From the NCBI GenBank assembly GCA_965229625.1, contig CBDDJJ010000001.1, forward strand, positions 1,798,001-1,862,000: 64,000 bases of DNA. The letters are read 5' to 3'. The notes below the pieces were generated by a model that ran no database searches, was not told the origin of the DNA, and worked only from the letters and a program-made list of their open reading frames with translations. The first letter of the stretch is position 1, and the number at the start of each line of letters is the position of its first letter. Shown piece after piece: positions 57,595 to 64,000 of this stretch. The position numbers and the translations under genes were made by a program. The DNA comes from JANQIO01 sp965229625 (GTDB taxonomy: Bacteria > Pseudomonadota > Gammaproteobacteria > Pseudomonadales > Halieaceae).

Positions 57595-59180
57595 GCGGCA
57601 TGTTCCTCCCCGGATTGCTGGTGCTTGATCACGGCCTCGGCGGCGTTGCGCCCGGCCAGGCCCATGATGCCACCGCCGGGATGGGAGCCGGCACCGCACA
57701 GGTAGAAGCCCGGTATCGGTGTGCCGTACTGGTGGGCGCCGGGCATGGGCCGCATCAGCAGGGCCTGGTCGAGGGCGAGTTCGCCGTGGTGCCAATGCCC
57801 TCCCGCCATGCCGAACTCGCGCTCGAGATCCAGCGGGGTGCTCAGTTCACTCGCCAGCACCTGGCTGCCGATACCCGGCGCGTATTGCTCAAGCTGCGCC
57901 AGGGCAATCTGCCTGAAGGCCTCCCTGCCGCTGTCCCAGCCTTCCCTGAGGGCATAGGGTGCGAACTGCACGATCGCCGACAGCACGTGCTTGCCTGCCG
58001 GGGCCAGGCTGTCGTCGTGAACCGTGGGAATGGAGATTTCCATCACCGGGGCCTCGGAGTACTCGCCGTACTTGGCGTGATTGAAGGCGCGTTCGATATG
58101 GTCCATGGTCGGCGCCAGCAGCAGGCGCTCACCCGCCAGCGCTGTGTCGAGCCCGTTGAATGCCGGCAGCGCATCCAGCGCCAAGTGCAACTTGGCAGAC
58201 ACGCCGCGGGCACGGAAATTGTGGACGCGGCGCGCAAAGCCGGCATCCAGGTTCGGAAAGCCTACGAGTTTCTCAAAGGTGGTTTTCGGATCGACATTGG
58301 AAATGATGGTGTCGGCAGAGAGGGTCTCGCCGCTCTCGAGGCTTACACCGGTCGCGCGGCAATCCTGCATCTCCACCCGTGCCACCCGGCTGCCGCAACG
58401 AATCTCCACGCCAAAGCCGCGAGCCGCCTCGGCAAAGGCCGCGCCCACCGCGCCCATGCCACCGCGTGCCAGGGCCGGGCCGCTGTTACCCCAGCCATCG
58501 CCGATATGGCGGTGCAGGTAACCGTAGACCGTGTTGGGTGAGCGCGGGCCCATATGCGACCCCAGGACACCATCCATCGCCACGGCAGCCTTTAGCAACT
58601 CATTGTCGAAATGCTCGTTGGCAACGTCGTAGATATTGATCAGGCCAACACGCATCAGGTCCTGCATGTCTTCTTTGCCCAGCCGCTTCAGTGACCAGCC
58701 CAGCTTCAGCAGGGAAAAGGCATCATCCCAGCTGCGATCCACCAGGGTCGGCTGGCGGCGGCTGAAAAAGCCATCCAGCACCTTGCCGAAGCGCTTGTTC
58801 TGGCCATGGAACTGCGCGTAGGCCGCGGCATCGCTGTCGGACACGCCGCTGACGCCGGCGCCGTCAATGACCAGGTGGGCGCCATCCTCCGCCAGTGCCA
58901 CGGTCCGGAGATCGCGGGCGGCGAATTCGAGGCCATGCCTGGCGAGGCCCAGGTCCTTCGCGACCGTGGGATTGAGCTGACCCAGCAGGTGTGCACCGCT
59001 GGAGACCCGGAAGCCCGGGTGGAATTCGCGGGTGGCGGCTGCGCCGCCCGGCTGGCTGGCCGCTTCCAGCACCAGCACCTTGCGGCCGGCCCTGGCCAGG
59101 TACGCCGCACAGGCCAGGCCGTTGTGGCCTGCGCCGATAATGATCGTGTCGTAGCTTTGCTTGTCGAGCGTGTCAGTCAT
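57591..59180 (-). CDS. CrtI/PYROXD2-like FAD oxidoreductase, subfamily A copy 2
   Basis: 529 residues. 'TIIIGAGHNGLACAAYLARAG' and 'PGGAAATREFHPGFRVSSG' match copy 1 at 30862; the C-terminus is 'FYLCGAGSHPGGGIMGLAGRNAAEAVI' in parts. The N-terminus is eleven residues longer than in copy 1. Overlaps CrtI-B by 8 bp upstream and the GcvT gene by 4 bp downstream, so the three proteins are made together. Confidence 0.88.
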   Translation of the reverse strand: MTDTLDKQSYDTIIIGAGHNGLACAAYLARAGRKVLVLEAASQPGGAAATREFHPGFRVSSGAHLLGQLNPTVAKDLGLARHGLEFAARDLRTVALAEDGAHLVIDGAGVSGVSDSDAAAYAQFHGQNKRFGKVLDGFFSRRQPTLVDRSWDDAFSLLKLGWSLKRLGKEDMQDLMRVGLINIYDVANEHFDNELLKAAVAMDGVLGSHMGPRSPNTVYGYLHRHIGDGWGNSGPALARGGMGAVGAAFAEAARGFGVEIRCGSRVARVEMQDCRATGVSLESGETLSADTIISNVDPKTTFEKLVGFPNLDAGFARRVHNFRARGVSAKLHLALDALPAFNGLDTALAGERLLLAPTMDHIERAFNHAKYGEYSEAPVMEISIPTVHDDSLAPAGKHVLSAIVQFAPYALREGWDSGREAFRQIALAQLEQYAPGIGSQVLASELSTPLDLEREFGMAGGHWHHGELALDQALLMRPMPGAHQYGTPIPGFYLCGAGSHPGGGIMGLAGRNAAEAVIKHQQSGEEHAA

Positions 59181-60789
59181 CGAGGTAACCCTCCGGCACG
59201 ACGTTGGGTTTCTTGAGGTCCATGAGAATTTCCCGTGCCGCGTTGGCGCCGGGTGCAGCCATCACACCGCCCCCGGGGTGGGTGCCGGAACCGCACATAT
59301 ACATGCCCTGCACCGGCCCCCGGTACTGGGCGTAACCGGGGAAAGGCCGGTTGAAGAGCAACTGGTCGAAGGTCAGCTCGCCCTGGAAGATATTGCCTTC
59401 AGTAAGGCCGACTTCGTTGTCGATCTCGTTGGGAGTGCGGATCTCCACGTCGAGCACCAGGTCCTTGAAGTCGGGGCTGTAGCGGGCAATCTTGTCGAGC
59501 ACGGTTTTGCCGAAGGCGTCGCGCTTCTCCGGCGTCCAGGGGCCGTCCGCCAGCTTCGGCGGGCAGTACTGCACGAACACCGTCATCATGTGCTTGCCCG
59601 GCGCCGCCATGGTCGGGTCGACCTGGGTGGGAATCAGCATGTCGAAATAGGGATCTTCCGACCAGGTGCCGGCCTTCCAGTCGTCGTAGGCGCGCTCCAG
59701 TTCAAACAGGCTCTCACTGGCATGCATGTCGGACACCATCAGCGTCGAACTCTTAGGCATCGCCGGGAAGGTGGGCAGCCCATCCAGTGCGATATTGAGC
59801 TTGCCGGAGGAACCGCGGATCTTGAAGTTCTTCGCCCGGTGCACCACGTCTGCCGGCAGGTCGCTGGCATCGAAACACTCCAGGAAAGTGCGCTTGGGGT
59901 CGAGGTTGGAGACCACGGTATTGGCGTGGTACTCGGTGCCATCGGCCAGCGCCACACCCACCGCGCGACCGCCCTTGACGATCACCCGGTGTACGTCGGC
60001 GTCACAGACGATTTCGCCGCCAAAGGACTTCAGGCTGCTGGCCAGCGCGTCGGCCACCGCCCCCATGCCGCCGCGGGCAAAGCCCCAGGCACCGACACTG
60101 CCGTCGACATCGCCCATGTAGTGGTGCAGCAGCACATAGGCCGTGCCGGGCGAGTAGACGCCAAGTGCGGTGCCGATGATACCGCTGCCGGCCATGTGCG
60201 CCTTGATCAGGTCGGTCTCGAAGTACTCGTCGAGGTAATCGCCGATGCTCATGGTCCAGAACCGCAGGGTGTCCAGCAGGCCCTCGTCACCCATGTCGGT
60301 AAAGGACTCCGCCAGCGCCAGCAGGCCTTTGATGTCGCGCGGCTTGAAGGACGTGGGATCCGGCGGCGTGGTCATGAGGTATTTGCGGATCAGCCGGGTC
60401 TGGCGCATGACGTTGGCGGAGAAGCGGTCGTAGGCATTGGCGTCGCGCACCGAGTGGCGGGCCATCTCCCGGTACTGGCGCTCGTGATCACCGTAATTCC
60501 CGAAGTAATCACCGTCGCGGGTGAAGCTCACACCGCCCTCGTAGGGAATCACCTGCAGGCCGTGGCGCGGAAGTTCCAGGTCGCGGGTAATCTCCGGGCG
60601 CAGCAGGCTGCAGACGTAGGAACAGTTGGAGTACTTCCAGCCAGGATGTAACTCGCGGCTGACCGTGGCGCCGCCAATATAGGGATTGCGTTCCAGCACC
60701 AGCACGTCCAGGCCGGCCTTGGCGAGGTAGGCGGCATTACAGAGCCCGTTGTGGCCGGCGCCGATTACGATGGCGTCGTATTTCTTCAT
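59173..60789 (-). CDS. CrtI/PYROXD2-like FAD oxidoreductase, subfamily B copy 2
   Basis: 538 residues. 'AIVIGAGHNGLCNAAYLAKAG', 'YIGGATVSRELHPGWKYSN', 'CSYVCSLLRPEITRDLEL' and 'YSPGTAYVLLHHYMGDVDG' match copy 1 at 32400, and the end 'MYMCGSGTHPGGGVMAAPGANAAREIL' in parts is the family FAD contact. It overlaps the aminotransferase stop by 4 bp and is the second gene of the operon controlled from the 62.2-kb palindrome. Confidence 0.88.
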   Translation of the reverse strand: MKKYDAIVIGAGHNGLCNAAYLAKAGLDVLVLERNPYIGGATVSRELHPGWKYSNCSYVCSLLRPEITRDLELPRHGLQVIPYEGGVSFTRDGDYFGNYGDHERQYREMARHSVRDANAYDRFSANVMRQTRLIRKYLMTTPPDPTSFKPRDIKGLLALAESFTDMGDEGLLDTLRFWTMSIGDYLDEYFETDLIKAHMAGSGIIGTALGVYSPGTAYVLLHHYMGDVDGSVGAWGFARGGMGAVADALASSLKSFGGEIVCDADVHRVIVKGGRAVGVALADGTEYHANTVVSNLDPKRTFLECFDASDLPADVVHRAKNFKIRGSSGKLNIALDGLPTFPAMPKSSTLMVSDMHASESLFELERAYDDWKAGTWSEDPYFDMLIPTQVDPTMAAPGKHMMTVFVQYCPPKLADGPWTPEKRDAFGKTVLDKIARYSPDFKDLVLDVEIRTPNEIDNEVGLTEGNIFQGELTFDQLLFNRPFPGYAQYRGPVQGMYMCGSGTHPGGGVMAAPGANAAREILMDLKKPNVVPEGYLDD

Positions 60790-62132
60790 GCAGCAGTTCC
60801 CTTGCCGCCGCGCTCCGCGGCCAGTTTTTCAATGGTAGCGTCCACAGCGCCCTCAAAGGCCACCAGGGTATCGTCCAGGCAGGCCTGGTCATGGGCGGCG
60901 CAGATAAACCAGGGCTCCCGCGAGTCAGGCTCTACAATCACGCCGCGGTCGTGCAGTTCCGGCGCCATGGCATCGTAGAAGCTGTAGTCCGAGTGCACCC
61001 ATTCACGGTAGTTGCTGGGCGGCGTCTCCGCCAGGAACAGCCCGCCCATGGAAGGGTGGCCGACGAAGCTGTGGGCAATATCGCGCGCGTCGAGAATACG
61101 GCTGATGCCTGCCTGCAAGCGGCTGCCGTAATCCGCGATGTCTTCCAGGGCAGAGGTTGTCGCAAGAATTTCCAGGGTCTTCTCAGCAGCGGCAATGCTC
61201 ACGGAGTGGGCCGTGTAGGTGCCACCGTGCACGACGCCGTCACCTATATGGCGCATCAACGCTTCGCGCCCCGCTACCACGGAGATTGGATAGCCGTTGG
61301 CGATGGCCTTGGCGAAGGTACAGATATCCGCTTCGATCCCCATCAGTTCCTGGATACCACCACGGGCGACCCGAAAACCGGTCTTTACCTCGTCAATCAC
61401 CAGGATCACGTTGTAGCGGTCGCAGAGCTCCCTGACCGCATGCATATACTCACGGGTGGCGGTGATGGAGCAGCAGTTGCCCATCATCGGCTCAATCAAC
61501 AGGGTGCCGATGCGGTCACCTTGGGCGCGCAACACGTCCTCGAGCTTCTCGGCATCATTCATGGGGACCATGTGCAAATGCTGCCGGACACTCTCGGGCA
61601 CACCGGCACTGTAGGCCACAACCTCAGGGTCCCGTCCGCTGTCCGGTGTCCAGCCGTCTTCCACCTCGGAATACCACAGCACCGAGTCGAACACGCCGTG
61701 GTAGCCGCCCTCGATCATGATGAAATCGTCCTTGCCGCTGGCGGCGCGGGCCACCCGCAGCGCGGCCATCACCGCCTCGGTGCCGGAATTGCTGTAGCGC
61801 ACCAGTTCGGCCGCGGGGACCATCTCGGAAATGCGCCTGGCCACGCTGTACTCGCGCTCGGTGGCGAAGGCGAAGACCCCGCCCACTTCCATGCCCTGGC
61901 GGGCGGCAGCGTCTACTTCGGGGTGTGCGTAGCCGAGGATGGCAGGGCCGTAGCCCAGGCGGTAGTCGACGTAGGTGTTATTGTCGATATCCGTAATGCG
62001 GCCGCCCTTGCCCTGCTTGATATAGATGGTGCGGTCGTCACCCCAGTAGCGGAAATTTGAGGCCACCCCGAGGGGCAGTTGCTGTACCGAGCGGGCGAAA
62101 TGGGCGTTCGAACCCGAGAGTTTGCGAGACAT
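60786..62132 (-). CDS. class III PLP-dependent aminotransferase, GSA-aminomutase-like
   Basis: 448 residues from ATG 62132; a frame start at 62207 would lie inside the palindrome. 'VRYSNSGTEAVMAALRVARA' binds the PLP phosphate, 'FIMIEGGYHG' stacks on the ring, 'LVIDEVKTGFRVARGG' has the Asp for the pyridine N, and 'FAKAIANGYPISVVAG' holds the PLP Lys. Sequence is closest to glutamate-1-semialdehyde aminomutase-like transaminases of catabolic clusters, not to hemL proper. Moves an amino group to or from an aldehyde or keto group. First gene of the minus-strand operon. Confidence 0.9.
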   Translation of the reverse strand: MSRKLSGSNAHFARSVQQLPLGVASNFRYWGDDRTIYIKQGKGGRITDIDNNTYVDYRLGYGPAILGYAHPEVDAAARQGMEVGGVFAFATEREYSVARRISEMVPAAELVRYSNSGTEAVMAALRVARAASGKDDFIMIEGGYHGVFDSVLWYSEVEDGWTPDSGRDPEVVAYSAGVPESVRQHLHMVPMNDAEKLEDVLRAQGDRIGTLLIEPMMGNCCSITATREYMHAVRELCDRYNVILVIDEVKTGFRVARGGIQELMGIEADICTFAKAIANGYPISVVAGREALMRHIGDGVVHGGTYTAHSVSIAAAEKTLEILATTSALEDIADYGSRLQAGISRILDARDIAHSFVGHPSMGGLFLAETPPSNYREWVHSDYSFYDAMAPELHDRGVIVEPDSREPWFICAAHDQACLDDTLVAFEGAVDATIEKLAAERGGKGTAA

Positions 62133-62185
62133 GGCGGCAATGCTCTGTGCTGTGATCGAAGCAGAGTGCCAGCTCCGTTGAATCT

Positions 62186-62221
62186 TGTCCAGTGAATGAA
62201 TGATCATTCATTCACTGGACA
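62186..62221. promoter_or_regulatory. 36-bp perfect palindrome between aminotransferase operon and betI-like gene
   Basis: TGTCCAGTGAATGAATGA (62186-62203) followed by its exact reverse complement (62204-62221). Its core AATGAATGATCATTCATT is of the kind bound by BetI/TetR regulators. It sits 53 bp before the aminotransferase start and 30 bp before the TetR/BetI-like start, so it should control both. Confidence 0.85.
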
Positions 62222-62250
62222 GCAGCGGAGCCCTGTACTAGTGTTGCGCC

Positions 62251-62895
62251 ATGGCCATTCCAAAAACCCGTCGCGCCGCCGCACCCAAGACCCGCCGTCG
62301 CGCTGCCGCCCCTGAACAGCGACGCGAGCAGCTCATCAAGGCCACCATCAAGTGCATCGCCCGCAAGGGCCTCTCCAATACCACGATGGCGGACGTGACG
62401 AAAACCGCGAAACTGAGCCTGGGTATCGTCAACCTGCACTTCCAGAGCAAGGACAAGCTGCTGGTGGAAGTGCTGCGCTCGATTGCCGATGAGTACAAGG
62501 TGGGATGGGATGCCATCACCCAGGATGAGACATTGGCGCCTGCTGAAAAAATGCTGGCGCTGATCGATTTCGACTATAGCGCCGAGATCGCCCACCCGGC
62601 AAAACTGGCGGTGTGGTTTGCGTTCTGGGGAGAAAGCAGTTCCCGGCCCACCTACCGGGACATCTGCAACGAGGCCGACCTGCAGACCACGGCCTCCGTG
62701 AAACAGCTCTGCCGCGAACTGGGCTGCCGCTCAAAGAAGCGCGCTGAGCTGATCGCCACCGGCTATACCGCGCTCGCCGATGGCTTGTGGCTGGACATCC
62801 TGGTAACGCCCGAGGAGATGGACCGCGCCCTGGCCCGGGAAGTCAGCCTCAACTACATGGCCAGTTTCTTCCCCGAACATTTCAGGTCGCCATGA
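62251..62895 (+). CDS. TetR/BetI-like transcriptional repressor
   Basis: 214 residues. A duplicated basic tail ('KTRRAAAPKTRRRAAAP', residues 5-21) precedes the TetR domain 'RREQLIKATIKCIARKGLSNTTMADVTKTAKLSLGIVNLHF' in parts (helix-turn-helix about residues 43-62). The C-terminal domain with 'AVWFAFWGESSSRPTYRDICNEAD' in parts and 'LIATGYTALADGLWLDIL' is of the BetI/TetR_C_6 type whose ligands are often amines such as choline. Divergent from the aminotransferase operon, with the 36-bp palindrome in between. Confidence 0.9.
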   Translation: MAIPKTRRAAAPKTRRRAAAPEQRREQLIKATIKCIARKGLSNTTMADVTKTAKLSLGIVNLHFQSKDKLLVEVLRSIADEYKVGWDAITQDETLAPAEKMLALIDFDYSAEIAHPAKLAVWFAFWGESSSRPTYRDICNEADLQTTASVKQLCRELGCRSKKRAELIATGYTALADGLWLDILVTPEEMDRALAREVSLNYMASFFPEHFRSP

Positions 62896-62970
62896 AATGG
62901 CCGCCATGGAATGGGCGCCCTGGAATAGCCCCCGTGAAACGGACGCTGTGACCTAACTCCTATCAGCTAA

Positions 62971-64000
62971 CTACCAGATCTTGACCCGCTCTGCCGGCGG
63001 CAGGTACAGCTCGTCTGCCTCCGCAATATCGAACGCCTGGTAAAACTCCGGCACATTTCTCACCGCACCGTTGGCCCGGTACTCAGCGGGCGCATGGGGA
63101 TCGGTGGCGATCTGTTGCCGCAACGTCTGCTCGCGGGCCTTGGCTCGCCAGACCTGGGCATAACCCAGGAATACGCGCTGCACACCGGTAAAGCCATCGA
63201 TTACCGGCGGCTCCCTGCCCTCCAGTGACATCAGGTAGGCTTTCAGGCCAATGCTGATACCGCCCAGGTCGCCGATGTTCTCACCCAGGGTAAACTCGCC
63301 GTTGACGTGCAGATCCTCGAAGGGCTGAAACGCGTTGTATTGCTCCACCAGCTTCGAGGTGCGCTCCTCAAACTCGGCCCGGTCCTCGTCGGTCCACCAG
63401 TTGCGCAGTACGCCGTTGCCATCGAAGGCACTGCCGCTGTCATCGAAGCCGTGGCCAATTTCATGGCCGATCACCGCGCCGATGGCGCCGTAGTTGACCG
63501 CGTCGTCGGCATCCACATTGAAAAACGGCGGGTGAAGGATGGCGGCCGGGAACACTATCTCATTGAGCGGTGGGTTGTAATAGGCATTCACTGTCTGTGG
63601 CGTCATCTGCCACTCGCTGCGATCGACAGGATTGGGCTGGCGGGTCAGGAAGCGCTGATAGTTGAATTCGGCGACCCGCGCCAGGTTGCCGTAAAGGTCA
63701 TCGGCGCGGATTTCCAGCCCGCCGTAATCGCGCCAGTCATCCGGGTACCCGATCTTGGCAGTGAACTTGGACAACTTGTCCAGCGCCTCCGCCCGGGTGG
63801 CCTCCGTCATCCAGTCCAGCTCACTGATGCTGACCTCGTAGGCCGCCATCAGGTTTGCGACCAGTTCCTCCATGCGAGCCTTGGCGGCGGGCGAGAAGTG
63901 TTCTTCCACGTAAACCTTGCCGACGACTTCACCCAGGCTGCTATTCACGGCGCTGACCCCGCGCCGCCACTGCGGTAGCTGCTGCTCCTTGCCGAGCAGG
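62971..64000 (-). CDS. M13-family zinc metallopeptidase, C-terminal part
   Basis: At least 342 residues; the 5' end lies beyond the window. The frame stays open to the edge, and the text before the first internal start ('LPQWRRGVSAVNSSLGEVVG') continues the family pattern, so this is not the real N-terminus. 'AAILHPPFF', 'VIGHEIGHGFDDSG' (zinc motif HEIGH) and 'LGENIGDLGGISIG' (third zinc ligand Glu and Asp) are typical of neprilysin-type M13 peptidases, which are secreted or anchored and cleave short peptides. The C-terminus 'LPPAERVKIW' ends the normal way with W. Confidence 0.92.
   Translation of the reverse strand, partial: LLGKEQQLPQWRRGVSAVNSSLGEVVGKVYVEEHFSPAAKARMEELVANLMAAYEVSISELDWMTEATRAEALDKLSKFTAKIGYPDDWRDYGGLEIRADDLYGNLARVAEFNYQRFLTRQPNPVDRSEWQMTPQTVNAYYNPPLNEIVFPAAILHPPFFNVDADDAVNYGAIGAVIGHEIGHGFDDSGSAFDGNGVLRNWWTDEDRAEFEERTSKLVEQYNAFQPFEDLHVNGEFTLGENIGDLGGISIGLKAYLMSLEGREPPVIDGFTGVQRVFLGYAQVWRAKAREQTLRQQIATDPHAPAEYRANGAVRNVPEFYQAFDIAEADELYLPPAERVKIW

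Noticed and set aside
59161..60651. 496-codon open frame on the plus strand opposite CrtI-B copy 2
   Set aside because: Shadow of a well-supported FAD oxidoreductase gene; no start signal or motif of its own.

Overview
The window is GC-rich, densely coded bacterial chromosome. An EfpL/YeiP-type EF-P paralogue, a gammaproteobacterial-type CysK, a DUF2069-type membrane protein, several two-gene overlaps of 4 bp, and the TonB-receptor/SDR/GMC-oxidoreductase repertoire suggest a marine gammaproteobacterium, possibly of the Halieaceae/Cellvibrionales type. That placement is inference; no rRNA or tRNA gene is present to fix it.

Region 1 (1-16.5 kb) is a mixture of small secreted or membrane proteins, an arylsulfatase and GMC oxidoreductase pair facing a TetR regulator across a clear palindromic operator, a TonB-dependent receptor, an SDR, an AraC regulator, two GFA-fold zinc proteins, two GNAT acetyltransferases, an SMR efflux pump and a MOSC protein. 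Region 2 (16.5-29 kb) is mostly housekeeping: a minus-strand operon arsC-like/wrbA/DUF2069/sppA/efpL/dgkA with an extended -10 promoter, then yihY/BrkB, a TlpA-like lipoprotein, a GST, a DUF1214 protein, a beta-barrel protein, cysK, a periplasmic binding protein and a methyltransferase. Two intergenic gaps here (25.2-25.9 kb and 28.9-29.4 kb) hold two unrelated families of nested hairpin elements. Each family occurs as an inverted pair. The joining segments are identical between the two copies while the stems differ in sequence and stay complementary.

Region 3 (29.4-62.9 kb) is a large catabolic island. It holds a PuuB-like amine oxidase, six CrtI/PYROXD2-like FAD oxidoreductases in three paralogous pairs, two GcvT-like folate-dependent proteins, a Tat-exported spermidine-dehydrogenase-like flavoprotein, a glutamine-synthetase-family ligase (PuuA/GMAS type), a PuuC-like aldehyde dehydrogenase, a PaiB-like protein, a Rieske oxygenase, a class III aminotransferase, a lone ATP-grasp domain, and SSS and MFS transporters. 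A TetR/BetI-like regulator sits next to a perfect 36-bp palindrome. The simplest reading is uptake and oxidation of a polyamine or N-methylated amine: glutamylation by the ligase, flavin oxidation, aldehyde oxidation, transamination, and transfer of methyl/C1 groups to folate. The three-gene unit CrtI-A + CrtI-B + GcvT is present twice (30.9-35.3 kb and 56.4-60.8 kb) with the order of A and B exchanged. The substrate cannot be named from sequence alone.

The window ends inside an M13 (neprilysin-type) metallopeptidase on the minus strand. A 27-codon gene upstream of the SSS transporter, translationally coupled to it and resembling the first part of a GFA zinc protein, is described below.
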